Numbered from the stretch's first letter, positions 1 to 9,690 are shown. The stretch: 64,000 bases of DNA from CAWJPY01 sp963844865 (GCA_963844865.1 CAWJPY010000002.1:1-64000), one strand, 5' to 3'. Notes: a model not told the origin generated them from the sequence alone. Program-made: numbers and translations.

Positions 1-1061
1 CACCGAGATGCCGAACTCGAGCCCACCGGCTGGCCCCAAGAGGTGACCGGTCATGGACTTGGTGGAGGACATCATCAGGCGCCGTGCGTGCTCGCCAAAC
101 ACCGCTTTGACGGCAGTGGTCTCGACGCGGTCACCCAAGGGCGTCGATGTGCCATGCGCGTTGATGTAGTCGACAGCATCGAGAGGCATGAGAGCGTCGT
201 CCAGCGCCGCCTGCATCGGCCCGGATTGCCCCGTCGCCGTCCTCAGCAGGTGCAGAGATGTGGTAGGCGTCGGCGGACATGCCGGAAGCCGAGCGCCTCG
301 GCCAGGATGGGCGCCCCCCGCCGCCGTGCATGCTCCAGCTCTTCCAGCACCACGATCCCGGCGCCCTCCCCCACCACGAACCCGTCGCGATCGCGGTCCC
401 AGGGACGGGAGGCCCGCTGCGGTTCGTCGTTCCGGGTCGAGAGGGCCTTCATCGAGGCGAATCCCGCCACCGCCATGGGCGTCACCACCGCCTCGGAACC
501 ACCTGCGATCACGGCATCGGCGTACCCGAGGCGGATGTCGAGAGGACATCGCCGATGGCATGGGCCGAGGTGGAGCACGCGGTGCAGGTGGCGCTGTTCG
601 GCCCCTTGGCGCCGGTGCGGATGCTCACCGCCCCGGAGCACATGTCGATGATGGCGCCGGGGATGAAGAAGGCGGACACACGCCGCGGGCCCTTGTCCCT
701 GAGCGCATCGTGGGTGCGTTCGATCAGAGGGAGACCACCGATGCCGGATCCGATCACAACGCCGACGCGGTTGGCGTTGGCGGCGGTGATCTGGAGTCCC
801 GAGGCCTCGAGCGCCAGGTCGGTGGCGGCGATGGCGTAGTGGACAAAGAGGTCGTACTTCTTGATCTCCTTGACCTCGAGCCAGCGCGAGGAATCGAAAC
901 CGTGGACCTCGGCGGCAATGCGCACCGGGAATTCAGAGGTGTCGAAGCGGGTGATCGACGGCACCGCTGCGGCCCTCGACGAGGCCTGCCCAAGTGTCCT
1001 CCGTCCCGATCCCGAGGGGCGAGATCAGCCCGAGCCCGGTGACGACCACCCGGCGCGACAC
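1..1061 (-). pseudogene. fabF: 3-oxoacyl-ACP synthase II, left-arm copy, frameshifted and cut by window edge
   Basis: This is the mirror copy of the intact gene at 25961-27199. It starts at GTG 1061 and runs off the window at base 1, so the last 60 or so residues are missing. The reading frame breaks near 960, 540, 285 and 220, each time by a short indel relative to the other arm, and conserved pieces continue in another frame after each break. The acceptor for translation would be non-functional as written. Because the intact copy differs only at these indels, sequence error is more likely than biological decay. Confidence 0.85.
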
Positions 1062-1062
1062 G

Positions 1063-1299
1063 TCATTCTTCCATGTGCTTCTTCAGAAAGTCGATGGCAT
1101 CCTTGACGGTGGCGATCTTCTCCGCGGCCTCGTCCGGGATCTCCACCCCGAACTCCTCCTCGAAGGCCATCACCAGCTCCACCACATCCAACGAGTCCGC
1201 ACCCAGATCATCGACGAACGAAGCATCCGGTGTCACCTTGTCGGCATCCACTCCGAGCTGCTGAACGATGATCTCCTTCACCTCGGCTTGCACGTCCCC
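1063..1299 (-). pseudogene. acpP: Acyl carrier protein, left-arm copy lacking its start codon
   Basis: The coding frame matches the right-arm acpP (25723-25959) from the second residue to the stop and keeps the DSLD phosphopantetheine-attachment motif. The ATG of the right copy is replaced by a G-rich change (TCATGGAC in the right arm, TCAGGGGAC here), so no start codon follows the AAGGAGG ribosome site. One Lys near the N-terminus is also changed to Glu. A base-calling error at the start codon is the simplest explanation. Confidence 0.8.
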
Positions 1300-1543
1300 T
1301 GACGAACCTCCTTGGCTGATGTCGAGCGTCTCTCCACCGGGAAACCCTCGCGTGGGCCGAACTCCACAGTCCTCTCGCGAACGAGGGTCGCCGTGGGTTG
1401 TGGCGCAGCGGTGAGTCCTCCGGGCGGAACCGTGATAGCACACAGCGTTGCGCCGCGCAAGCCCACGCAATTGCCTTGACAATCGCACAAGGAAGGAATA
1501 TTCAGCCCAAGAGGTCGAACTCGGCCTGATACAGGAAGGCACC

Positions 1544-2255
1544 ATGGAAGCGTGCATGACGGCAAAGGAAGCGGCCGAGTATCTGAAGCTCGCCGAGCGC
1601 ACCTTGGTCCGGCTGGCGCACGAGGGCCACATCCCGGGAGTCAAGATCGGCGGTCAGTGGCGCTTCCGCCGCGCGCTCCTCGACGAGTACCTGGACACCC
1701 TGGCCTCGGAGTCGGTGGCCACCGCCGGCAGCTCGCCCGCCCAGGCCGTGGACGCCCCTCTGGACGAGATCCTCACCAAGGACCAGATCTTTCCCGACCT
1801 CGCGGCCGGCGACCGGGGCGAGATGATCCACACCATGGTGGAACGGGTCACCGAGCTCGGCCTGGTGAAGGACCGCAAGTGGTTGGAAGCGGCCCTGGCG
1901 GCCCGGGAGCGCCTGGTGCCCACCGCCGTCCCGGAAGGCGTCGCCTTCCTGCATGCCCGCCGGCGTGCGGCTGACAAGTTTCCCAAGCAGTTCATCGCGC
2001 TCGGGCGCTCCAGAGAAGGTGTCGTGTTCGGCTCGCCCGACATGGGCAAGACCCATCTCTTCTTCCTCCTCGCCCTGCGCAATGACGCGCTCCACCTGCG
2101 GTGGCTGTCCCGGCTGGCCTGGATCGTGCGCAACCCAGGACGGCTGTCCGGGCTGTTGGAGGCCGGTACGGCGGGAGATCCTCGCCATCCTGCTGGAAGC
2201 GGCCGGCGGCCTCCCCGCCTCGCTCCGACCCTCGGGCAAGCCCACCCGCCGCTGA
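1544..2255 (+). pseudogene. HTH-EIIA fusion protein, left-arm copy with a C-terminal frameshift
   Basis: This is the mirror of the intact gene at 24765-25478. It reads well from ATG 1544 through the excisionase-type helix-turn-helix and most of the EIIA-like domain, then shifts frame near 2172 and loses the last 25-30 residues. The upstream promoter has TTGACA and TATTCA boxes 17 nt apart on this arm. The ribosome site reads AGGAAGG here and AGGGAGG in the right arm, one of many single-base differences between the arms. Confidence 0.8.
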
Positions 2256-2517
2256 CCCGGCGATCGGCGAGATCCCCGCGCGTCGGGGGAGGTCGGAGGG
2301 GGGTGGCAGGAACCCCTCGGCTCGAGGTGGGCGAGAGACGGTCCTGGCGCCATTTCCGATGGAGCGGTAGACGTCCCAGCGAAGCACGACGGGGTACCTG
2401 GCGCCGGCCGTGACGTCGCGTCGTCCACCATCGTGACCGAGACCTTCTCCGTTGGTCCCAGAGCACTCGGCCTCGATTGCGGTTTGACACCAACCACACG
2501 CCGATGGGAGACGTGGT

Positions 2518-3864
2518 GTGAAGCCGGCAGTCGACCTGCACGTGCGCGGCGGGACCATCGTGCCGATGGTCCCCGGCCGGCCGCCCTTCGACGGCGATCT
2601 CCTGATCCATGGCCGCCACATCGCCGCCGTGGTGCACGGCTCGCCCGACGACATCTCCGCCCGACAGGTTCTGGACCTACCGACGCCCTGGTCGTACCGG
2701 GTTTCACCCAGTGCCATGTCCACGTCGCCCAGTCGCTGTTCGTCACCAGGCGGATGGCCTGACGCTGCTGGATTGGCTGCGGACGAGGACGTGGCCCTAC
2801 GAGGCCGCCTTGGACGGCGATGCCACCCGAGCCGCCGCCGAGCTCGGCATCAGCAGCTCCTCGCCGGCGGAACCACCACGGCCCTGGACTTCGGCGTGGT
2901 CCACCATCAGGACCGGGCGTCCAGGCCGCGGAACGTCTCGGTATCCGCATGGTGGCCGGCAAATGTCACATGGACATGGGTGAGGTGGTGCCGCCTGCGC
3001 TCGTGGAGGACCACGACCGTTCCCTCGCCGACGCTCACAACCTCGGGCGCCGCTGGCACGGGGCGTCATCGGGGCGGATCCGGTACGCGGTCGCTCCGCG
3101 CTTCGCGCTGTCCTGCACCCGAGGCATGCTCAGCGGCTGCGCCGAGCTCGCCCGCAGCGCCGGGTGGCTCCTGCACTCCCACAGCAACGAGAACCGGGAT
3201 GAGGTGGCGCTGATCCGCAAGCTCACCGGCCTCCACCCGATCCACTACCTGCACGAGGTGGGGCTCACGGGCGAGGACGTCGTCCTCGCCCATGGGGTGC
3301 ACCTCGAGCCCGAGGAGATCCAGCTCCTGGCGACGACCCGCACCAGCGTCTGTCACTGCCCCGGAGCGAACCTGAAGCTCGCCTCCGGCATCGCCGACGT
3401 GCCGAGGCTGCGGATGGCGGGGGTGACGGTGGCATTGGGGGCGGACGGCCCCCCGTGCAACAATCGTCTTTCCATGTTCCAGGAGATGAGCCTCGCGGCC
3501 ACCCTGCACGGCCTGCGCAACGGCGCCGGCGCACTGTCGGCTCTGGACGTGCTCGCCATGGCGACCAGGGAAGGCGCCCGGGCCCTCGGCCTGGACCACC
3601 TCACCGGCACCCTCGAGGAGGGGAAGGCGGCCGACGTGACGGTGATCGGCCTCGAGGGGATGGGCCCTGCAACCCGGCGGGGAACCCCCGTCGCGCGTGG
3701 TGCACGGGGCCACGGCGAGAGACGTCCGCCACGTCGTCGTGGACGGCCGCGCGGTGGTCGTGGACCGCCGCCTGCAGACGGCGCGGGAGGAGACGGTGCG
3801 GGAGCACGCCCAGAGCGCGTGGCGGGCGACCGCCGCCCGCATGCGGGAGGAACGCCGACCATGA
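2518..3864 (+). pseudogene. Amidohydrolase, left-arm copy with several frameshifts
   Basis: This is the mirror of the intact gene at 23150-24499. Starting from GTG 2518 the frame breaks near 2680, 2745, 2845, 2915 and 3658. The stretch from about 2945 to 3655 keeps the metal-ligand motifs HSHSNEN, LAHGVHL and GADGPPCNN in one frame. The stop TGA (3862-3864) overlaps the ATG of the mini-ORF at 3861. The breaks are indels relative to the right arm, so this copy should not be used for a protein model. Confidence 0.8.
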
Positions 3865-3920
3865 GGAGGACACCCTTTCCCCGGACCATCCTTGCCCAGG
3901 TGGGGGATGAGCCATCATGA
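3861..3920 (+). CDS. 19-codon bridging mini-ORF between amidohydrolase and def (left arm)
   Basis: A 60-nt ORF begins with an ATG that overlaps the amidohydrolase stop (ATGA, 3861-3864). It ends with a TGA that overlaps the ATG of def (ATGA, 3917-3920). The predicted peptide is MRRTPFPRTILAQVGDEPS. It has no recognisable domain and no ribosome site of its own. The exact overlap at both ends, retained in both arms, suggests it keeps ribosomes on the mRNA between the two genes. A chance ORF is possible because the sequence is short. Confidence 0.45.
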   Translation: MRRTPFPRTILAQVGDEPS

Positions 3921-4441
3921 CGGAGCGATCCATTCTGATCTATGGCGACCCCCGGTTGCAGGGCGTCAACGATCCCGTGGAGCGGTTCGGCCCCGAGCTC
4001 GAGGAGCTGGTGACGGATCTGTTCGAGACGGGCTGGCGTGCTCCCGGCCTCGGCCTCGCGGCCCCACAGGTGGGCGTCAACCTCCAGGTCGCGACCATCG
4101 ACGTGTCCGTCGGCAAGGACCCCACCGCCCGCCGCGTGCTGGTGAACCCGACCATTCTGTGGAGCGAGGGATCGGTCACCGTCGAGGAGGGCTGCCTGTC
4201 CTTCCCCGGTCTCTACACCTCCTTCGTCCGACCACGACGGCTCCGGGTCAGGGCCCAGGACGCCGCCGGGGCATGGTGGGAGGAGACCGCCTCCGACCTC
4301 CTGGCCCAGGCGGTGTGTCACGAGCTCGATCACCTGGCCGGCATCCTGATCGTCGATCACCTGAAAGGGTTGAAGCGACAGATGTTCCTGCGCCGCGTCG
4401 CTCGCGCCCGCAAGCTCGGCGTGTGGCGCGGCTCCGCCTGA
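3917..4441 (+). CDS. def: Peptide deformylase (left arm, intact)
   Basis: Removes the N-formyl group from nascent proteins in the cytoplasm. The 174-residue protein shows all three family motifs in order: GLAAPQVG, EGCLSFPG with the metal-binding Cys, and CHELDHLAG with the two metal His and the catalytic Glu. The length fits the family. The gene follows the amidohydrolase and is joined to it by a 60-nt mini-ORF with 4-nt overlaps. It converges with dnaJ across a 271-bp gap containing a palindromic repeat and a low-complexity tract. The right-arm copy at 22573-23097 encodes the same protein, making def one of the few genes intact in both arms. Confidence 0.95.
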   Translation: MTERSILIYGDPRLQGVNDPVERFGPELEELVTDLFETGWRAPGLGLAAPQVGVNLQVATIDVSVGKDPTARRVLVNPTILWSEGSVTVEEGCLSFPGLYTSFVRPRRLRVRAQDAAGAWWEETASDLLAQAVCHELDHLAGILIVDHLKGLKRQMFLRRVARARKLGVWRGSA

Positions 4442-4490
4442 CGATCTTCAGGCCCCTTCCAGTGGCGAGAGGCTCCAGGAGCTTCAGAGC

Positions 4491-4529
4491 GGGTGCCAGG
4501 CACCGCCGCACATGAAGCGAGCGAGCTTC
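4491..4529. repeat. REP-like palindromic element (GGTGCCAGGCACC type)
   Basis: The odd-centred palindrome GGTGCCAGGCACC lies at 4492-4504. It is followed by the hairpin GAAGC-6 nt-GCTTC at 4514-4529. Both sit between the convergent def and dnaJ genes, a usual place for REP-type elements. Related palindromes occur at 24668-24680 and 48890-48902, and the mirror of this one is at 22510-22522. No RAYT transposase is visible in the window. Confidence 0.45.
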
Positions 4530-4609
4530 TCGAGCCCTTTTCGACGGCGCCTTGCGCCCGCTCCGGCCAACCCAAAGTGCGGGACGAACGCGACGCGCGG
4601 TTCTCTCGG

Positions 4610-4712
4610 AGGCCGCTGCTCCGCGTCAGTGGGTCGTCACTGCTCAGCCGATGCTCGCCGGCGCTGCCCCTGCCACCGATCACCGATCGCTGTCGCTGAC
4701 GCGGGTGCGGAA
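4610..4712. repeat. Low-complexity intergenic tract (left arm)
   Basis: Non-coding sequence made of loosely repeated units such as CGATCACCGATCG, GCTGTCGCTGACG and GCTGCCCCTGCC, immediately 3' of dnaJ. Read on the other strand it shows the CAGCGACAG / GGCAGCG style of the tracts at 29088-29275, 37201-37300, 47060-47283 and 59560-59710. Its function is unknown. Confidence 0.4.
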
Positions 4713-5738
4713 TCAGAGACCGCGCGGTAAGGACTCTCGGGGGTTGCCCTCGTACAGCTCGCCGACGCGGCGAGCCGCCTCTTGACCGGCCGGCGACATC
4801 ACCTTCGGCACCACGATGTGGACCTCGTACAGGTGATCGCCGTACGCCCGGGTCCTGACGTTGCGCACGCCCTTCCCCCGGAGCCGGAAGACACGGCCTG
4901 AGTTGGTCCCCGGAGGGACCTTGGCGCGCACGGGCCCGTGGATCGTGCCCACCTCGATCTCGGCCCCCCGATAGGCCTCGGTGAAGGTGAGAGGGACCGA
5001 GGTGCGGATGTTGTCGCCCTCGCGTTTGAAGAAGGGATGGGGGCGAACCCGCACTCTGACGTAGAGATCGCCGGCCCGGCCGCCCCGGGCGCCCTCGGCG
5101 CCCTTGCCGCCGACCCGGATGCGCTTGCCGTCGGCGATCCCCTCCGGGATCTTGACGCGGAGCCTCTCCGTGGCGATCACGACGCCCGCCCCATGGCAGG
5201 TCGGACAGGTCATCGCACCTTTCCTTCCACTCCCACCGCACTCCGCACAGCTCACCTGACGCTGGACAGGCAGCGTGACCGTCGCTCCGCGAACCGCTTC
5301 CTCGAACTCGATCTCGACCGTCGCTTCCTGATCGGCACCGCGGGTCTGCCGAGGACGCCGCCCGGGCGTTCCCCGACCTCCCCGGAAGACCTGGCCGAAG
5401 AGATCGTCGAGGTCGGCCATGCCGCCCAGATCCCCGAAGCTGACGCGGTAGCCGCCCACATCCTGCCACGCGGACTGCCCCGCGGCCCCCCGTGACCTGG
5501 CCCATGGAGCCTCCGGGATGCCATCCACCCGACCGAAGGTGTCGTACTGCTTCCGCTTCTCCGGATCCGACAGCACCGCATAGGCCTCCTGGATCTCCTT
5601 GAAGCGTTGCTCCGCGTCGGGGTTGTCCGGGTTCACGTCCGGGTGGTACTTGCGCGCCAGCTTTCGGTACGCCTTCTTGATCTCGGCGGCGTCGGCGTCC
5701 CGCTTGACATCGAGAACCTCGTAGTAGTCACTGGCCAC
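4713..5738 (-). CDS. dnaJ: DnaJ-family co-chaperone with a half zinc finger (left arm, intact)
   Basis: Hsp40 co-chaperone that would deliver substrates to DnaK and stimulate its ATPase. The 341-residue protein has an N-terminal J domain (residues 1-70) with the HPD motif, then a G-rich linker. Next comes a zinc-finger segment with only two CxxCxGxG-type motifs (CAECGGSG and CPTCHGAG), where canonical DnaJ has four. The C-terminal substrate-binding beta domains follow. The GTG start at 5738 is chosen because GGGAGGA lies just upstream and the first ATG in the area leads to a stop. It is divergent from the kinase gene. No dnaK or grpE is adjacent. The right-arm copy carries a 1-nt insertion. 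Confidence 0.85.
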   Translation of the reverse strand: MASDYYEVLDVKRDADAAEIKKAYRKLARKYHPDVNPDNPDAEQRFKEIQEAYAVLSDPEKRKQYDTFGRVDGIPEAPWARSRGAAGQSAWQDVGGYRVSFGDLGGMADLDDLFGQVFRGGRGTPGRRPRQTRGADQEATVEIEFEEAVRGATVTLPVQRQVSCAECGGSGRKGAMTCPTCHGAGVVIATERLRVKIPEGIADGKRIRVGGKGAEGARGGRAGDLYVRVRVRPHPFFKREGDNIRTSVPLTFTEAYRGAEIEVGTIHGPVRAKVPPGTNSGRVFRLRGKGVRNVRTRAYGDHLYEVHIVVPKVMSPAGQEAARRVGELYEGNPRESLPRGL

Positions 5739-5909
5739 GCATTCCTCCCGATGGGCTGGCTCCGGCGGTCGCGGGCCCCGGGGCCGACGGCCCGAGCAAC
5801 CGCCTATAGAAATATGAGCGAACTCTTGTAAAATTTCAACACTCCGAGGTGGACTCGATGGGCGGCGTGTGGCCCGATCCCACTCCAGCCAACGCCGGCT
5901 GCGTCGCGA

Positions 5910-5915
5910 TAGAAT
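5910..5915 (+). promoter_or_regulatory. -10 box of a leaderless promoter for the kinase-exosortase operon
   Basis: TAGAAT at 5910-5915 places the expected +1 at 5922, exactly the GTG start of the kinase. There is no Shine-Dalgarno sequence and no clear -35 box. The same arrangement is present in the right arm (21098-21103 for GTG 21091) and at two unrelated genes near 57400-57480. Confidence 0.6.
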
Positions 5916-5921
5916 GGCAGG

Positions 5922-8459
5922 GTGGATTGGGTGTCCATACCCTCGACAGTCTTCATGCTGGCCTCGGTCGCCACACCGCGTCGGCGCCTGGCGCTGCCCT
6001 TCGTGCTCGCTGCGGTGGTCGCCGCGCTGTTCAACCTCCCGCACATCGTCCCGGAGAGTGCCGGGATCGAGCGATTGCCCTACGTGTCCCTCCTGGCCTC
6101 GCCGGCCCTGACGTGGGTCGGCAACACTGCGGTGGCAGTCCTCGCCCTGTGGGGCCTGCTCCGGCTCCTGAGCGCCACCTCGGGGCCCACTCGTCTCGCC
6201 CATACCCTGGAGCGGAGAAGGGACTACATCGGCGCCGCCGAGGTGTACCTCCAGGCCAAGGATCCCAACCGTGCTCTCCGGCTCTACCGCAAGGCCCGCG
6301 CCTGGGAGAAGGGCGCCAAGGTCGCGTTGGCGCTCGGCCGCAGGGAGGAGGCCGCCGACCTCTTGCGCCGCGCCGGCGGGCGGGAGCTGGCCGAGGCGGC
6401 GCGCCTGTACCGCCAGCTCGGTGATCGAACGGCAGCCATTCGCTGCGACCACGACCTCGCGGAGTGGCTGACGGCCCAAGGGCGGGTCGAGGAGGCCATC
6501 GAGGCCTGGCTGCGGGCAGGTCAACCGCAGCGCGCCGTGCGTACGGCCGCGCTCGGGCTGTCCGAAGGCCGCCTGCAGCCCTCCAACCCGGGTTTCGTGG
6601 CCGCCAGGCGCGCCGCCGAGGAGATCCAGGATCACCCGACCCTGGCCCGTCTGTACGAGGCCGAGGGCAACTGGCGCGCAGCGGCGTATGCGTGGCGGGA
6701 CGCCGGTGAGCACGGCAAGGCGGCAGAGAACTTCCGGAAGATCAGCCAGTTCGAGGACGCCGCAGCCGCCGAGGCCGCTGCGGGCCACCCGCGCCAGGCC
6801 GCCGAGCTGCGCCTCCAGCAGCTCAAGCGGATGGAGCAGAAGCTGCGCGTCACCCATCCGCCCGGCACCCCGGAGACGGCGGACAGCACCCGGATCCGGG
6901 CCCAGCTCAGGCAGCAGACGGACAGCCTCATTCCCGAGCTCCGGACCCTGGGCATGAGCACCGAGATGATCGACCTTCTCCGCTCCACCGGCCGCACCGA
7001 GGAAGCCGTCGCCAGGCTCATCGCGGAGAACGAGGACTCGGCCGCGGCCGACCTCGCTCGCGACGCCGAGGAGTGGGAGCTCGCCGCGCCGATCCTGGAG
7101 CGCATCAACCGCTGGTCGGAGGCCGCGGACGTCCATGAGCTCGCCGGGAACCTGAAGGCGGCCGCGCGTTGCGCGGAGCGCGCCGGCGAGGACGAACGGG
7201 CTCTTCAGATCTATCGTAGCCTCGGCATGATCGAGCAGGCAGCCGGGTGCCTCGCGCGGCTGGGCGGTCTTCAGGCGGCCCTGCGCGAGCTGCACCGCGC
7301 CGGCAAGCTGGAGGAGGCGTGCCAGGTGCTGCAGCAGAATCCGGGGCCCGTGCCGGACGTGCCGGAGGTCGTGCTGGACATGGCCGAGTGGTCGCACCGC
7401 CAGGGCAACCCCGCACGAGCCATTGCCTGCCTGCAACGGGCCGTGGTCGGGGTCGCACTGCGAACGGGGCGCCTCGACCCGGCGGTGGCCTTGGCCCGGC
7501 TCCTGCACGAGGCCGGGGAGGGGGACGCCGCTCTGGCCCAGCTGGATCGGGTCCTCGCGGCCGACTACTCCTACGAGCCGGCCCAGACGCTGCGACAGCA
7601 GATCCTCGCGTCCCGGAAGGACCCCGTCAAGACCCACCCGTCCCTCCTGGGGGAGGCTGCCGAGGCGGCGTCCGCAGCACCGCAGCGATACGAGATCCTC
7701 ACCGAGCTCGGCCGCGGCGGAATGGGCGTGGTGTACAAGGCCCGCGACACCAGGCTGGAGCGCGACGTCGCCATCAAGGTCCTCCGCACCACCTCGCCCC
7801 AGGAGGTGGCGCGCCTCGAGCAGGAAGCCAAGGCGGCGGCGACCCTCAATCATCCGGGCATCGTGGTCATCTACGACTTCGAGGCCGGGTTCGACGGCTA
7901 CTTCATCGCCATGGAGTACGTCCCCGGCGAAGGCCTCGACGAGCTCCTGCGCTCCCAGCCACAGCGGATCCGGACCCACCTGGTGGGCATCATGGTCCGG
8001 CTCGCCGACGCCATGGCGTATGCCCACAGCCGCCACGTGATCCACCGGGACCTGAAGCCCGGCAACATCCTGCTCACGCCGCTGCAGGAGGTGAAGATCC
8101 TGGACTTCGGCATCGCGGCGCGCCTGGACACCGTGAGCCCGTCCACCCCGTCCGTGTGCGGCACCCCCTACTACATGGCTCCGGAACAGATCCGCGGGGA
8201 AGCGCCGACGCCCGCCACCGACGTCTACGCGTTCGGGGCGACCACCTTCCACCTCGCCACCGGCTTCCCTCCCTTCAGGGAAGGCAACGTCATCGAAGCC
8301 CACCTGAAGACGCCTCCCCCGGATCCCAGGGAGCAGGCACCGGACCTGGACCCCAAGGTCGCCGCCATCATCCTGCGCTGTTTGGAGAAGGAGCCCGGGG
8401 GTCGCTTCACGTCGGCCCACGAGCTGCGGGACACGTTGCTGGCCATCCGAACGTCGTAA
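5922..8459 (+). CDS. Membrane-anchored TPR protein with C-terminal Ser/Thr kinase (left arm, intact)
   Basis: A predicted sensor kinase of 845 residues. Two hydrophobic segments near residues 24-46 and 55-80 anchor the N-terminus. Residues about 95-570 are Ala/Leu/Glu-rich helical hairpins of TPR type, suited to protein binding. Residues 590-845 form a complete Hanks-type kinase: GRGGMG loop, VAIK Lys at about 619, HRDLKPGN with the catalytic Asp at about 710, DFG at about 728, and APE. The kinase domain at the C-terminus is the reverse of the common bacterial order. It leads an operon with exosortase H and its partner, and lies convergent to an FHA regulator whose FHA domain could read its phosphothreonines (inference). 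The transcript appears leaderless. The right-arm copy is frameshifted. Confidence 0.88.
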   Translation: MDWVSIPSTVFMLASVATPRRRLALPFVLAAVVAALFNLPHIVPESAGIERLPYVSLLASPALTWVGNTAVAVLALWGLLRLLSATSGPTRLAHTLERRRDYIGAAEVYLQAKDPNRALRLYRKARAWEKGAKVALALGRREEAADLLRRAGGRELAEAARLYRQLGDRTAAIRCDHDLAEWLTAQGRVEEAIEAWLRAGQPQRAVRTAALGLSEGRLQPSNPGFVAARRAAEEIQDHPTLARLYEAEGNWRAAAYAWRDAGEHGKAAENFRKISQFEDAAAAEAAAGHPRQAAELRLQQLKRMEQKLRVTHPPGTPETADSTRIRAQLRQQTDSLIPELRTLGMSTEMIDLLRSTGRTEEAVARLIAENEDSAAADLARDAEEWELAAPILERINRWSEAADVHELAGNLKAAARCAERAGEDERALQIYRSLGMIEQAAGCLARLGGLQAALRELHRAGKLEEACQVLQQNPGPVPDVPEVVLDMAEWSHRQGNPARAIACLQRAVVGVALRTGRLDPAVALARLLHEAGEGDAALAQLDRVLAADYSYEPAQTLRQQILASRKDPVKTHPSLLGEAAEAASAAPQRYEILTELGRGGMGVVYKARDTRLERDVAIKVLRTTSPQEVARLEQEAKAAATLNHPGIVVIYDFEAGFDGYFIAMEYVPGEGLDELLRSQPQRIRTHLVGIMVRLADAMAYAHSRHVIHRDLKPGNILLTPLQEVKILDFGIAARLDTVSPSTPSVCGTPYYMAPEQIRGEAPTPATDVYAFGATTFHLATGFPPFREGNVIEAHLKTPPPDPREQAPDLDPKVAAIILRCLEKEPGGRFTSAHELRDTLLAIRTS

Positions 8460-8516
8460 GCGGTGAGCCGATCACGCGTGGGTTAAGATGACACCTCAGA
8501 GATGGAGGCTCGTTTC

Positions 8517-9035
8517 ATGGATCTGAAGCGTCTTTGGACACGACCTGAATCGCGCTTCCTGATCCTGTTCATCGCCATCCTCACCGTCAGCTTCACCGTG
8601 ATCGCCCTGCAGACCGTCAACGACGCCGTCGTCGATCCCTACACGTCCTTCGTCGCCAGAATGTCCGGCGGCGTGCTGCGCCTCCTCGGGGAAGACGCCA
8701 GCGTCCAGGGCTGCATGGTCCGCTCCCCCCGCTTCGCGGTGACCATCTACAACGGGTGCAACGGGCTCATCACCAGCCTCATCTTCATCTCCGGGGTCCT
8801 GGCCTTCCCCGCCCGCTGGAGGGCCAAGGCCGTCGGGGCCATCGGCGGACTGGTCGCGATCCAGCTCATCAACCTCGTCCGCATCGTGTCGCTCTTCTAC
8901 ATCGGGATCTACCTGCCCAGGTTCTTCAGCGAGTCGCACATCTTCGTGTGGCAGTCGCTGGTGATTCTGGCCGGCGTCAGTCTCTGGGTGGTGTGGGCGC
9001 GCCACGCCAGCACGGCCCTCGAGGACAATCGATGA
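8517..9035 (+). CDS. xrtH: Exosortase H-like membrane transpeptidase (left arm, intact)
   Basis: Integral membrane cysteine protease/transpeptidase expected to cleave PEP-CTERM-like C-terminal sorting signals; the XrtH subfamily is linked to IPTLxxWG-CTERM proteins. The 172-residue protein has several hydrophobic helices and the exosortase triad: Cys81 in YNGCNGL, Arg122 in NLVRIVS and His141 in SESHIFVW. ATG 8517 is preferred over ATG 8502 because GGAGG lies 8 nt upstream of it. A TAAGAT -10-like box is at 8484-8489. It is followed by a dedicated partner membrane protein, as in known XrtH loci. No IPTL-CTERM substrate gene was seen in the window. Subfamily assignment is from size and partner and is less sure than the exosortase call. 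Confidence 0.8.
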   Translation: MDLKRLWTRPESRFLILFIAILTVSFTVIALQTVNDAVVDPYTSFVARMSGGVLRLLGEDASVQGCMVRSPRFAVTIYNGCNGLITSLIFISGVLAFPARWRAKAVGAIGGLVAIQLINLVRIVSLFYIGIYLPRFFSESHIFVWQSLVILAGVSLWVVWARHASTALEDNR

Positions 9036-9070
9036 CCACCGGCCCCACGGGCCATTCGCCCGGATGCTGA
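9032..9070 (+). CDS. 12-codon mini-ORF linking xrtH to its partner (left arm)
   Basis: An ATG overlapping the xrtH stop (ATGA) opens a 12-residue frame, MTTGPTGHSPGC. Its TGA overlaps the ATG at 9070 of the partner gene (TGATG). Both overlaps are kept in the right arm at 17956-17994, with one residue changed. It may simply couple translation; a spurious ORF cannot be excluded. Confidence 0.35.
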   Translation: MTTGPTGHSPGC

Positions 9071-9690
9071 TGGGACAACCGGGGAACCCCTATCGCACGT
9101 TCGTCCGGCGGCTTCCGCTGAGCCTCGCCGCAGCCATGCTGCTGTGGCTGCTTCTCCTCCGGCCCGTCCTCGACCGGGCCGTGCCCGCCAGCTCGGAGCT
9201 CCTGATCCGTGCCTTCGAGTACCCGCGGGTCACGCGGCTGGTCACTGCCGGCCACCGGGTGGAGGTCCGGCGCGCCGACTTTCGCTCCGGTTCCGCCATC
9301 CCCACCATCCCCATCACCGAGGTCCACTTCAACACCATCCTGCTGCTGGCCCTCTACCTCGCCACTCCCAGGCCGTTCTCCCGCACGCAGCTGGAACGCC
9401 TCTTCATGGGATGGTGCGTTCTGTTCGCGATCCAGACCCTCAACCTGACCTTTCACGTCAAGCTGATGTATGCCATGGGCCTCGGCGAGTGGAGCCTGCA
9501 GACCTACAGCGACCTGGCCCGGGACGTGTACTCCTACCTGCAGTACTTCACCGATCTCCCGGCGCGCTTCGCCGCGCCCTTCCTGATCTGGTTGGGCTTC
9601 AACTGGGATGTGGTGATGCGCATCGTCGGTGCACAGCGGGCGGATGACGCACCTTCCGGGCGCCGCACGCGGAGGACCCGCCGGACCTGA
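9064..9690 (+). CDS. Exosortase H-associated membrane protein (left arm)
   Basis: A 208-residue predicted inner-membrane protein that accompanies exosortase H. A hydrophobic helix spans about residues 17-34. A polar region of about 50 residues, probably periplasmic, follows. Further hydrophobic segments lie near 90-100, 112-130 and 172-185, and the C-terminus is very basic (RRTRRTRRT). The start is ambiguous: ATG 9064 or ATG 9070, the latter overlapping the mini-ORF stop. The family is known mainly from its pairing with XrtH and its biochemical role is unknown. The copy at 17336-17962 encodes the same protein. The gene ends 24 bp from the convergent FHA regulator. Confidence 0.7.
   Translation: MLMGQPGNPYRTFVRRLPLSLAAAMLLWLLLLRPVLDRAVPASSELLIRAFEYPRVTRLVTAGHRVEVRRADFRSGSAIPTIPITEVHFNTILLLALYLATPRPFSRTQLERLFMGWCVLFAIQTLNLTFHVKLMYAMGLGEWSLQTYSDLARDVYSYLQYFTDLPARFAAPFLIWLGFNWDVVMRIVGAQRADDAPSGRRTRRTRRT

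Noticed and set aside
4713..8420. A 1235-residue minus-strand frame running through dnaJ and beneath the kinase gene
   Set aside because: Only the dnaJ part is real. The rest is an antisense shadow of the kinase gene in GC-rich DNA, with low-complexity His/Gly/Arg composition.
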